The translations under genes and the position numbers were made by a program. Positions 37,086 through 48,100 of a stretch of 64,000 nt of DNA are shown piece by piece. Within the stretch, counting starts at the first letter, position 1; each line of letters opens with the position of its first letter. Source of the DNA: Poronia punctata (taxonomy: Eukaryota > Ascomycota > Sordariomycetes > Xylariales > Xylariaceae); assembly GCA_022579005.1 (NCBI GenBank), contig MU401455.1, positions 1-64,000 on the forward strand. Direction: 5' to 3'. The notes under the pieces are model-generated. The model did not search any database and had not been told where the DNA came from. It saw only the letters and a list, made by a program, of their open reading frames with translations.

Positions 37086-37830
37086 TTATTTTTTTAGCGC
37101 TAAAGACTAAGCAATTGTTAATAAGGTTTTTAATAAGCTATATAAGCAAGGTTAAATAAAATAGGTAAACAGACTAAGCTTTTTTGCTTATTTAATATTT
37201 GTTGCTTATTAGCAAATAAAAAGGGGTATATAAATTAGACTTATAATAAACTTTTAAGCTTTTAACAAAACGGCCGTTTTTAATAACTATTTATTACTTT
37301 TGTAATTAAAAGTAATTAGATTAGTTTAAAAGAAACAATATGTTATTATAGTTAACGCTATAGCTTTTTTTTATTAGTTTAAAGTTTATTTAAATTATTA
37401 AGATTAATTTATTATAGTAAGTTTATAAAAACTAGAACGCTTTATAGTAGCACTTATAAGATTTTATAACTTGCTAGCTTATGTTTAACGTTTTATAAAT
37501 TAAACATTAAAGCTATATAAATTATTTTATAAAGCTTTTATTAATAATATTGTTATATTTTTAAATAATAAAGCTAGTTACTTAAAATACTTATAAAAAG
37601 TGTTTAACTTATTTAAGCAAAAACAAATTTTAATATTACTTAAAAAGTTGTTTTTAAGCTATTTTTTTATAAAACTACTAAGATTTTGCGTTAACTTTTT
37701 TAAAATGTTAACAATTAAGCATAAGTTAGCTGCTTTTAAAAACTTTATATTTTTAAATAATTTAAAAGCTTTAAAACAATACCTTAGCAGTAGCGGATTT
37801 TTGCAAACATTGCTACTATATTATATTTAA
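37086..37830 (+). pseudogene. chromovirus reverse transcriptase domain (dead)
   Basis: The degenerate reading matches gypsy RT: 'AIVNKVFNKLYKQG' near 37110, 'NAIAFFYQF' near 37350, 'VALIRFYNLLAYV' near 37445 and the active-site motif, which now reads AFINNIVIF at 37534-37560 where the family has [FY]xDDI. Both catalytic Asp codons have become Asn, a G-to-A change of the RIP type. The frame then stays open over 37600-37830 ('ENLKALKQYL'-like text, 'LKALKQYLSSSGFLQTLLLY'), which is the RT-RNase H connection and not a separate gene. Confidence 0.85.
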
Positions 37831-38279
37831 TGCGCAAAACCTTTATAAAAAAAAAAAACTGCTTTATTAAATAAAAGACGCAAAAAAGGGAAAGTATTAG
37901 ATAATAATCTTAAAAAACGTTAAGCTTATATTTAATTAATTTATTTTAAACTTACTAAAGCTAAACTAGCTTTTTTTTAAGCTATATAAGACTTTATTTG
38001 CAAGCATACTATTTTTAAATATTATAACCTAGCGTAAACCTTGTTTATATAAGTAAACGCTTTGCTAAAATAAAAATTTAGCATTATATTGTTTTATACT
38101 AAAAAAGGCTATAAGTAGCAACTTAGTACTTTTATTTTAAATATTTAAGTAAAACTTATTATGTTTTTAAGCTAGTTACTATTTTAATTAAAGTTAAAAT
38201 ATAAACTATTTAAAATAAAAGTAATATACGTAGTATAAGCTTGTAAACGTTTAAAAATAATAATTAAAGCTTTAAATAA

Positions 38280-38460
38280 CTTAGTAGTAGTATTAATAAA
38301 CTATTTAGCTACTAAAAAAATACTTAACTAAACTAGCTTTAATATTGCTTTAATAAATAAGGCAAATAAGAAGCTAGTTAACGCGTTAATTTACTTTTTT
38401 TAGTATAGCTTATAAACTTATTACTTTTTAAAATAACTAAACTTTATTTTAAACGTGCTA
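38280..38460 (+). pseudogene. chromovirus RNase H domain (dead)
   Basis: In the same frame as the RT, 'NYLATKKILN', a stop, 'TSFNIALINKANKKLVNALI' and then 'LNFILNVLS' match the end of gypsy RNase H, where the family reads roughly TDHSAT..I..QTSL...TDKANLRLVRAS followed by VPDALSR. The stop stands where the family has Gln. Confidence 0.82.
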
Positions 38461-38849
38461 AGCTAACTTTAAAACGTTACTAATAAAGTAAATAAAAATA
38501 ACAAAGTAATTAAATTAAATAAAGAACTTATACTTAATTAAGTGTGGTTAGTTAGCAAAACAACTATTATTATAAATTTTAAAATAAAAAGGAAATTTTA
38601 AAAAAGCTATAAAAAAGACTTAAAGTATTATTAAATTTTATAAAAAATTTAAAATAATAATAAGGACGTTGTAAACTTTTTAAAGCCCGGCTATTTATTT
38701 AAAGTTGTTAAAGGTTTAATTTATAATATAAACTAAAAAGGAAACTAAAAGCTATATATACTAAAAAGCATAGTAGTAACGTTTATAGCAATAGTATATA
38801 ATAATAAACATTACTTTAAAAAACAACGTATATTATAAGACCTAAACTA

Positions 38850-39420
38850 ATATTTAATTTAATTTAAAACAAAGCTAGTTAGAAAATATATTAACTATTA
38901 TAATATATATAAACTTTGCGCTACTTTATAAAAAAAGCTGTATAAGTTTTACTAAGCAATAAAACTAGTAAATTTACGCTTTATAACAACTATTACTATA
39001 AACTTTATTATAAAGCTTTTAAAAGCTAAATTAGCTAACTTACTTTAAAAACTAAAAAGCTATAAATATTTTAATGCTTTAATAATAACTACTTATATTA
39101 TATTTAAACAATTATTGCTAATACCTAGTAACGTAAAGTATACTATAAAAAACTAAGCAGCTATATTTACTTAAATAATCTTGCTAACTAACTAAGGCAT
39201 TTTATTAAGTATTATTTTAAACTAAAATTAAAAGTTTACTTTAGCTTTTTAAAAAAAGCTATAAAAAGGTTTTAGCGCAAGACTTTTAATATTAATAGTA
39301 TACTACTTATAAATAAATAAAGCTTTAAAACAAAAAAATTAAATAGTTAAGATAGCAATATGCTATTTTTGCTTTAAGCACTTAAAAAGAAAATAAACTA
39401 AACTGTTGCTAGCATTATAA
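38850..39420 (+). pseudogene. chromovirus integrase core (dead)
   Basis: The same frame gives 'YKYFNALIITTYIIFKQLLL' followed by 'PSNVKYTIKN', 'FT*IILLTN*GILLSIIL' and 'KFTLAF', matching the rve core of gypsy integrases (HFDALMTVTC..TKR..L.P, then DW...GIP..IISDRD..FTS.FW). Here the catalytic Asp positions read as Asn. Confidence 0.8.
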
Positions 39421-39936
39421 TAAAACTTAAATAGTAGTTACTTTAAAATTATTAAGGCCTTTGCTTATAAACTACTATTTAGATTTTAATTGCTTAAATT
39501 TAATAACGTTATTATATAGTTAAAAAAAACAACTTTAATAGCATTAGATTTAAATAAGTTAAATACTTTTTAAATCTACTTTTAATAGAATGTAAAACTA
39601 GCTATAAACTTTGCTACTACCTGCGCTAAACAATATTATAATTAGAAGTATAAGCTAATTAAATTTAGCAAAGAGGACAAGGTTTACTTTTAGCTTTATT
39701 ATAAATATTATTTACTTAGGCAACTTTTTTAAAAATACTTTTAATAACACGCTAGCTTTTAAAAAGTAAAAAGAAAAATTAGAAAACTAGCTTATAAAAT
39801 TAACCTACTAAAAACCTTTAAAATTTATCTGGTTATATTTATAGCTTACTTATTTTCTAAACAAAAGGGTAAAGACTTATTTTATTAATTTATGCTAGTA
39901 CTAGGTCTAATTTAGGACAACTAACTAAACTTAAAA

Positions 39937-40110
39937 AAAGCTAGTAAATTATTTAAAATTAAAATTATTTTAAATTACTAATTAGACCGCTTTAAAAAAA
40001 GCTTTTAATACTTAGTTAAATAAAAAGGTTATAGTTATAAAAATAATTAGTAGCGCTTTAAATAGTAACTGCATAGCGCAAAGCAGTTGATTTAAAAGTA
40101 TTAAGACTAA
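39937..40110 (+). pseudogene. chromodomain at the integrase C-terminus (dead)
   Basis: Still in the same frame, 'KASKLFKIKIILNY', 'SF*YLVK*KGYSYKNN' and 'LHSAKQLI*KY' reproduce the chromodomain pattern (EVE.IL..R....YLVKWKGY...N.W.....L..A..LI..Y). The stop within YLVKxKGY stands exactly at the conserved Trp. Chromodomains steer chromovirus integration towards heterochromatin. Confidence 0.85.
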
Positions 40111-40269
40111 TTAAAAGGTTAACTAGAAACAAAAGAAGTAGTACTTAATAAGACTAACTATAGGCAGCAAAAAAGACCTTATAAAGTAAAAAAAACAAAA
40201 AAAGTGCAAAAATAAACAAATTAGCACTTAGAATTATTAAGGTTAACGTTGCTTTCTTTATATAGCTAG

Positions 40270-40473
40270 TACTTAATACAACGTATTATAAAGGGACTTA
40301 TTATAAGGATAAAGTCTTATAGCCTATAGATTAAATAGCTAGATTAAATAAAGACTAGCGCACTAGGGTTAATTAGTTAGTAATAACTAATTAACCTAAC
40401 CTTACAAGATTTTTTTTTTTTTACATTATTAATTTATAGAATTTACTATATTACTTTATAGTTCTCTTTACTA
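40270..40473 (+). repeat. 3' LTR of the chromovirus
   Basis: This 204-bp partner of the repeat at 32521-32726 begins TACTTAATACAA and ends CTTTACTA. The initial TG of the 5' copy reads TA here, a RIP-type transition. Confidence 0.85.
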
Positions 40474-41630
40474 GTTATTTTTTTATTAATGCAAGCCTAT
40501 TTAACCTTTAAATCTTTAATTTATATAATAAAAACATTAAACTTTTTTTAAGTTTAATAGGTTATATTTAATAGTTTTATTTTATATTAGTTTATTACTA
40601 TTGCTTAAATGTGTTTTATTAAAATTGCTTATATTTTTACTTTTTTTTCTTTTTATTTTTTAGCTTCTAATAAGTTTAGCTTAGCTAGCTTAGTGTTTAT
40701 TACTAGCACTGTCTTTTTTAAGTTCTTTTTTAAAAGCTTAATATATATTTACGTACTATTTAAAATAAAGCCTTTAATATTATTAACTATTACGTCTAGC
40801 CTTAGATTTTTTAGTATTTTAAATTAAAACCTTTTTTTATTTTAGTTTACTATTATAATTAAAGTACATTTTTTTTTCTTTAACTAGTCTAGGCCTTTAA
40901 ATAGCGTTAAGTTAATATTATTTTTTTTTATTTTTTTTTATACCTTATTTTTGTTTGCTGCTAGTTTTTTTTTTATTGCTATTATAATTGCTTTTTTTAT
41001 AAGTGCTCTAAGTAGCTTTTTATATTTAAAAGTTTTTATAACGCTACTTACTAATTACGCTTAGTTATTAATAAAGTTAAGCTTTTTAACAATTGCTAAT
41101 AAGTTTTTTTTTTTTAGCATAGTTTATAATATTTTTATTATGCTGCTTTATAATAAGTGCTTTTTTTTAAAAGCTTTTATTTTTTTTCTTGCTAAGCTAT
41201 ACGTTTTTTTTTTTTTGCTTTTAAGTTTACTATTGCTTTATTTAAAGTTGCACTACTTTTTATATTAATAGCAGCACTAAAATCTATTATTTTAGCAAAA
41301 AGGTTTTATAAAGTTTTAAAAGCTTTTTTTATAAAAAACGTTATAGTTTTAATAAAAGCTGCAAAAAGGCTGCCTTTAATAAAAGTATTTATATTACGTT
41401 TTATTTAGTAAAAAAAAAAAGTTATAATTAAAAGCAAGCTGCTTTTTTTTATTTTTTTAGCATTTTTTTATTTTTTATTTTTAGTTTTTTATTTTAATAC
41501 TGCTTTTTTAAGTTTATTAACTTTGCTACTAAATAAGCTAAAAAAGCTACTTAAAAACCTCTTTTTTTTTATTAAGCTTATAAAAAAAAATACACTAAAA
41601 ATTAAGCTAACTTTATTTTTATAAGCTTTA

Positions 41631-41669
<39 letters not shown>

Positions 41670-42407
41670 GCTTTTTTCTTTATTTAGTACTTTTTTTTTA
41701 TAAGCTTTTTAAAAGTTTAAATATAGCGTTTAAGCAATTTTCTATATTTTAGTTACGTACTTTATATGCTAACTTGCTATTTTATAATAAGTTTTTATTT
41801 AAATCTTTATTTTATACATTTTTATTTAAACTAAAGCATTTATATAAACTAAGTAAGTTTTTAAGCATATTACTTTTTAGTATTTTTTAATTATATTTAG
41901 CGTTAAAAAATGCTTTAAAGTAATTATTTTAATAATTTCTTTATATTTATAAATTTAATTTTTTTTAATTTATATTTTAAATAAAAAAAGTTAGGTTTTT
42001 AGCTAGTTTTTAAGTTAAAAAGGCAACTTAAGCAGTTAGCGTTAGCAAGTGCTAGCAATAAAGCCTAGTACTATTAGCTTTTAATTTTACTATAACCTTG
42101 CTATTAAAGTAATTAAAAATATAGTTATTTAGTTTACTAGTTTTAATAAGTACTAAGCACTTAATAAAATAATAATATTAACGCTTATATAACTTTATGC
42201 TTATAAAGGGCTAAAAGTACTATACGTAGTTAGCCTTACTATATTACGCTAGCGCAACGCGTTTTAGTAAGCAAAAAAAAGGCCGCTAGCTACTAAGCGC
42301 AAGACCTGCAAAGCAAGCGCGCAAAAATATTACCTTTAGCGCCTTAAAAGTAATACTACAGCATTTAAAATAAAAGGTAGTTATCTTTTTAAGCACCTCT
42401 CCTAGGC
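40474..42407 (-). mobile_element. unclassified RIP-degraded element, right part (minus-strand coding)
   Basis: Immediately after the 3' LTR the plus strand switches back to T-rich. The minus strand again reads as a long Lys/Phe-rich frame with scattered TAA/TAG, for instance 'FFSLFSSKVNKLKKAVLK' and 'NIKSSATLNKAIVNLKAK' around 41.2-41.6 kb. This supports the view that it is the other half of the element at 26322-32520. At 42240-42370 the sequence recovers some GC (CGCAACGCG, GGCCGCTAGC). A short plus-strand frame at 40609-40827 is not a gene. Confidence 0.5.
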
Positions 42408-42424
42408 AGTAAGATAGATTATCT
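42408..42424. repeat. right copy of 17-bp direct repeat bounding the AT-rich island
   Basis: AGTAAGATAGATTATCT is identical to 26305-26321. Normal base composition resumes within about 30 bp. Confidence 0.6.
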
Positions 42425-43097
42425 AGCAATTATATTTATAGACTTAATCATGCGTCTACAAGTAGGTACGTCTACTGTGCGCACGTGGGGGACATCATCA
42501 TACATGTACCTTTTCTATGCCCTCTCAGCTTGCGGCTACATACAACGATGTAGGTACCTACCCTAACGTGGGGGAACTTCCAGCCATCCCCAAAGGGAAG
42601 GTGAACTCCAAAAGAGGTATAGACCAATTCCTCCTTAGGGCAATTTCTCTTTTCTATGGACTAGCCTAGCTTGGCAGTTGGTTGTGAACTTGTGATGACA
42701 GCGGGACGGCGCACCCGCTTTAAGAAAGAACTTGTGATGACTGCTGGTCTTCATCTCGTGCTTCATTATCGTACCGTAGTGCGCGGTTAGTCTACAAGTG
42801 AACATAGAAGCCCGACCGAGCAAGAGAGTACCGGTAGTAGGTAATAATCAGCCAATTCATTGGATTTGGTAGCACCTATGCGCCCATTCTATACACATAG
42901 GCATGACAGGTAAAGGCAATATCATATCTGCTTCAATTTTCCAACTTTTAGCCAGACTTTCGCAACCAGAACAAGTTATTTACAGAACGTTCTATAGCTC
43001 CAAACAACTTTGCAATATGTAGTGTTGATGCCGAATAAGTAATTGCAGCCAGCCAGATGCCTTTGAAAACGTGCAACGTAAAAACTTCCAACCCCAT
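42425..43097. other. intergenic region downstream of the Zn2Cys6 gene
   Basis: The base composition is ordinary, and the 3' end of the minus-strand Zn2Cys6 gene must lie here. No other gene or repeat is seen. Confidence 0.5.
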
Positions 43098-45125
43098 TTA
43101 CCGCTGTTGACTCTCGCGAGAAGCTGCCGCTGCAGCATCGGCACGCGCTGATGCTGCTGAAGCTACATGTCTGATTCTAGGATCTAGGGAAGAACCATGC
43201 ATTGGTGTAAAAGTAGAAGTATCCTCGGCAGGATAGCGAGGGCCAGAGCTCGAGTCGATATCCATGGAGTCGTCCCTATTCTGAGACGAATTGCTCGGCC
43301 CTTTGCGCCAAATCTCGTCTGGCTGTCGGGCCACAATCACCCTTGACCCTGGATGACTTGGGGTCGCTTCCACACCTCGTTCCGAGGTCACCCCGATGTC
43401 GCTGATTCCTGGCAGCTGGGGTGGTGAGGTAAAGCTGCTTTTCCAATATAGGTCTCTTGATTCGTCCTCCTCCTCTTCGCCTTCTCCGCCGACCTCCCCT
43501 CGTAGTAGCCCAACTTCCTCTTCCGTCAGCTTCTTCCAGGTGCACTTAGTGTGCTTTTTGGTGCATCCTTGGCATGCCGTCAGGTGCTTGATGCATTGTG
43601 TTTTTAGTCTTCTACACCGATCGCACGGTGGTCTGATTACCTCGCCGCGGCCCATCTTTTCTATCCGCGAGGCCACGAGGACGCGATTTTCTTCTTCATT
43701 ATCTCGGACATTGGCATCTGCAGCGAAGCCAGGCGAAGGTCGATTGCTGCTGATGAGGGTGTGCTGTTGTATAGTAGAGGTTCTAGGCGTGGAAGCCGCC
43801 GTGCTCATGGGGTTCGGCGTGGGCGGAAGGGAGCTAGCGGAGGACATCCGATGACTAGCAGTCGGCATCGTCGGCGCCGCAAACTGTTGTAAAAGGTCGG
43901 CGTGTAGGTCGTAGCTGGGGTTGGGACCAACCTGCCGAATCTTGTTCACGGTCTGAAAACCCGAGGTGGTGCCTGACTGAGACGAATGACGTGAATGGAT
44001 AGAGGCCTTCCTGCCACTCAAATGGTAGTTTAACTGACGGGCCCTCCTAGCGACTTCGTCGGCCTTTTTTATCAACACTTGCAGTCGCTGCTCGATGATT
44101 TCCACCGTGGCGAGCTCGGCTGTCTCGTCTTCCTCCAACGGTTGTGGTGGCACAAGTCTGAACCTGTCGAGGGCGCCAGAAACGATGAGCCTCCAATCAT
44201 CCTCCCCAATTTCGACCTGAACGCCCTTTAACGGGAATTGGCAGTATCGCAAGCCGGCCGGCGTCGATGAGAGTTGGAATTCCTGGGGACGGGACTTGGC
44301 GAACTCGACGATGTCGAGCCACGTCACCGGATCAGGGGTGAAGTGGTTTTGAGGAGGCGTAGTGGTGATGGGGCCTTCGAACGCTCCTTCCATCGCCTTC
44401 AGTAGGCGGGAGCCGGTAAGCTTGGCGCCCAGGTTAAGGGCGAGACTTTCATGTCTGTTCAACACTCCTATTTCTTCCAAAGTTAGCGAGTAGGTAAGCC
44501 AGGGGTACGATGAATCGAGTACGGGCTCGCTTGCCTTCGTAGTCATTGACGAGACCTAGTACGTCCGAGAAGGTGTCGGCGTCCCCTTGGATCAGTTTCA
44601 GCTTCACGCCTAGCGACCTTGATAAGTAATTTATGGGTACGTTATTTCCTTCCATACTGGTCAGTGTCTAGCTCTACTTGTGTGCATTGGAGCAGTGGTG
44701 GACTTATGTCCATCTGCTTAAGTTGGCGAGGGTGGATGAGGCGTCGCATGGCAGATCAAGGAAGACAGACGGGAGAGCAAGAGGTCAGCCTGGGATGGGA
44801 TGGAGGGCGAGTGTCATTCTAATTTAATTCTAACAGCAACAGCGCAGCGCTAGTCTGTGGGTCGTGACTTCTGCTTTTGCCTCGCTGGCGATCACTGGGC
44901 TCAAGCGGAAGGTTGCCAGTGCCAGTGCCAGTAGGTAGGAGGAGAGGGGCCGGGCACAACGGTAGGGAAATAAAATAAGAAAAATAAAAATAAATAAATA
45001 ACAAGACACTTACCCGACTGGGGAGGCGGTGGTTGTGGGATACGGTCGGCGTGTACCTTGTTACCATTGTCATCGGAAACGTCTCGTTTCCGCTTGTGCT
45101 GCTCGGTCTCGAGAGTGTGCGCCAT
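43098..45125 (-). CDS. Zn2Cys6 zinc-cluster protein, 3 exons
   Basis: This is a probable DNA-binding transcriptional regulator. Exon 1 is 45125-45014 (MAHTLETEQHKRKRDVSDDN), exon 2 ends at 44535 and exon 3 is 44467-43098. The exon 2/3 intron is 67 nt with a GC donor (GAAG|GCAAGC), branch CGCTAAC and acceptor AATAG; removing it restores 'DVLGLVNDYEGVLNRHESLA'. The exon 2 start is uncertain: 44609 (CTAG acceptor) or 44648 (AAG acceptor, keeps 'INYLSRSLG', 531 residues). The N-terminal half has a conserved-looking module ('VTWLDIVEFAKSRPQEFQL', 'EIGEDDWRLIVSGALDRFRL'). The zinc cluster CDRCRRLKTQC...CQGCTKKHTKC (C-x2-C-x6-C-x6-C-x2-C-x6-C) lies unusually far inside, at about 43545-43632. The C-terminus is acidic and then Ala-rich. 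Target genes are unknown. Confidence 0.82.
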
Positions 45126-48100
45126 ATCCCCCTATCTCAGGCCCCGACAAGCAAAAGCTGCAGGCCTGGCGGGAATCCACGTTCGACGCCCGACACGTCC
45201 AAGTATCCCGCCCAACAAGCTGAACAATGAAGCGAGGACATTAATGTGTGACGATGGCCGGGGAGACGGGAAGGTTACCAGGATACTGGTTCCCGGGAGC
45301 GGGTGGCCGCTGGCGTCCGATTATGGGAAAATCAGATCGAGCATGTGAGTATTCCGTATAGGAAAAAGAAAAAAAAGGGACCTATGAGCAACCCTGACGT
45401 TAGGTGGACACCCTTTCTCAGATGATCATAATTGGGGAAGACAGTATAAAACTGTGTGTGCGCGCGCGTGTGCTTGTGCTTGTGCGTATGTGATGAATGT
45501 GCGTGTGTACTGAGTTCAGACCGAGTACAGATAAGACCTAGTAGGTCAGTGCTATGTATACTCGTGTACGGGCTTGTGCGGGAGAGAGACGATGGCTGCA
45601 ACAAGACTGCAGCAGCAGCACAAGTAACTCGTAGACGTGTAGACGCACGTAGGAATGCTACAAAAAGGGTACACACACGGCAAAGAAGACAGAGAGGCAG
45701 AAAAGGAGGGCCAGAGGCGCTACGTGGATTGCTGAGCTGCGATTGGCGACCCGAGATCCTGGGTGGCTACAATAGTGGTAGCGACATTCCACCCGAATAG
45801 GCAGTACCAATACCGACTCGGCGAGCTAACAAAAAGAAGTTGTTGACAAGGTTCACAGGACTAGCAAGAGCTTCTGTTACTGGACTTGGAAGAGGTTGCA
45901 TACGATGAGGTCGAGGTTGGGGGAGCAGAAAGAGCACCTCTAGTCTAGCCATCAAGATTCAAGGCCAGCAAAGCCGACTAACCTAATAAGACGTAGGTTA
46001 ACAAGGGGGTTATGGCCCTCGACGGATGTCGTTTGTTGAGTGTACTTGTACAGTCCTCAGATGGCCAATCGTCTAGATAGAAGAGGAAGAGCGAAGAATC
46101 CGGGAGAAAACGAAAAGGACGTTCAGGCGTGCCAGGCAAAGGTTTAGGAATGCTAGGTTTGAAATTGGCGATCCCCCAGGTTTCAACGGATCGATTGTCG
46201 TCAATGTTGCTATCAATATTCTACCGGGAGGACCTCACAGAAATGTGTACAGAATACGTGGAAGCTGAATTGAAGCTTTTGTGGGGTTGGCCAGAAATGG
46301 GGAAAAGAGCGGGGACTAGATACAGGGATTACCAAATGATGTAGAGACTAGACTAGTCTACCAAGGCAAGGCCGGGTATGATCGCCGGGTATGTTATCCT
46401 ACAACTAGTCCAACAATTTGCTTGGAAACCAAGTCGCATGGTAAACTTGACGAGGATGAAGCAAAGTACGTCTCGGTAGCTCGACAACGTGTTAAGGACG
46501 CGAGGTATCTCGATATTCGGTGTGTGGGCATGATCGTATGGCTCTCATCTCACATGAGAATGCACGTGTAAGTATCGATAGTTGGTTGATAAACATAAGG
46601 TTTGTGTGGTATTATGTATGGTCACCTAATACAATTTAATTAATTCTGGCTTGCCTCAAAAATACAAATACATCACTTGACACAGAACTGAGACGGTAAG
46701 TGAATACGGGATGCAAATACATGTTAGGTATAGGTACTGTATACCTCAGCACAAGTAGTAGTCTAGTGCTCGAGCTAGGTACAATCCACCCATCACTTTG
46801 GTCTATCTGTGTAAAGTAGGCAGTACTTCTCATCCGGCTTCTGTCGTGACAATTCCACATTTATGACCATATAACACTGGAGGTGTCTACACGATGGCTT
46901 CCGTAACATCAGTATCAGGCTTACTGGGCGAGATAGCCTGTATTTTAGATTTCTACTGGCTATAAGCTCTCTTGGGTGAGTATCTTGCCCGAGTCAGGTG
47001 TATTACAAGTAATATTACTACAAATTCTACTGTAAATGAACATGGTTACTAGGGCGTAGTAATCTAGGTAGAGGAGGCATGGTATGGATATTAAGCCGAG
47101 TTCATAAGCAAGGCTGACCGAGTTTACTTACATGTATTTGGTTTAGTTTAGTTTAACATGTTTTTTAGTCATCTATCTACGAGTACAAATACATACGTAT
47201 ATGGATGAACAACGTTTTCAGTTTTGTGGTACACGTGCAGATACTACGGGTAGAAAACAGACCGAGTTTAGTTCATCCAGCCAAGTGTGAGTTCGAGTAA
47301 AATATGCGTCATTTGGAGACGCTCTCCATCCCACAGGATTTTCAGTGTTGCTATCTGTTTTCCTACTTTCGTCTGTTGAGGCCCACGGTAATCTTCCTAT
47401 TGGAAGGGAGGCTACGCACCGCTGATTCGAATTGCTCGCCGACTTGGTAGTTTCGATGCCTTGTAACTCGTTTACTATGAAAGGCACACCCCCAATTCAA
47501 TGGCATAGTGACCTTAACCTACAGCATGGCTGCCCGAGCTAGCTATCTTTACCTATCGCGACAGGTCACTCAGGACAATCATTGGCTCCGGTCATGTCCG
47601 GATCCCGCTATTTTACGAAGAAATAGAGCCCGGATTCTCAATCATCGGCGAGCCCTGGGCATAGATCGCCGGTGGTGAGTTCAGAGACCAGAAGGCCCAG
47701 ACAGTAGCTCGAATTCCGCTTTGCAGATGCAGTCATGACAAGGTTGCCAACCTTTCTGATGGGCTCGTCCTGCACTGCTCCAGCGGCCAAGACGAGACAA
47801 TGATCGACGGGCTGCATCCTCATGGCTGCATAAAGATAGGTTATTCGACATGTTGGACCAACTAGATCTGGTGCCAAGGCCACAATATCGCCAGAATCGC
47901 TAACATTTGTGTCCCCCTGAGACGTTTCGATGGAACGAATGGACAGAATGGAGTGACTTGTTGGAACCCAGGGTCTACATGACATTCCTTCCCGGCACTG
48001 GAACAATTCCCTACTTATTGGACCCTCTCGGATGCCCTTGAGAGTTTTCAACAAATGACGTTGGCCCATGCCATCTTCCTTACATCAGCCGTCATCGAGC

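Larger units (their letters stand above)
32521..40473 (+). mobile_element. Ty3/gypsy LTR retrotransposon of the chromovirus type, inactivated by RIP
   Basis: The element is 7.95 kb with two ~205-bp LTRs. Its coding strand is plus. From about 37.08 to 40.1 kb one reading frame, never shifted at the points I checked, runs through the gypsy domains in order: reverse transcriptase, RNase H, integrase and a chromodomain. It is broken only by stop codons at positions where the family has Gln, Trp or Arg (CAA/CAG/TGG/CGA-type changes to TAA/TAG). Catalytic Asp residues have changed to Asn. The order RT-RH-IN-chromodomain is that of chromoviruses. No target-site duplication is evident (flanks AGTAG and GTTAT). 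It is not functional. Confidence 0.88.

Noticed and set aside
37600..37830. 76-codon ORF that could look like a small gene
   Set aside because: It is in frame with the chromovirus polyprotein and matches the RT-RNase H connection region.
32516..40478. Target-site duplication for the chromovirus
   Set aside because: The 5-bp flanks read AGTAG and GTTAT; they do not match even allowing for RIP transitions.
40609..40827. 72-codon plus-strand ORF right of the 3' LTR
   Set aside because: It has the same composition artefact, and the minus strand carries the more protein-like frame.
45456..45800. 114-codon ORF starting with a Cys/Val-Cys repeat
   Set aside because: It is the translation of a TGTG/TGCG simple repeat and Arg-rich noise upstream of the Zn2Cys6 gene.
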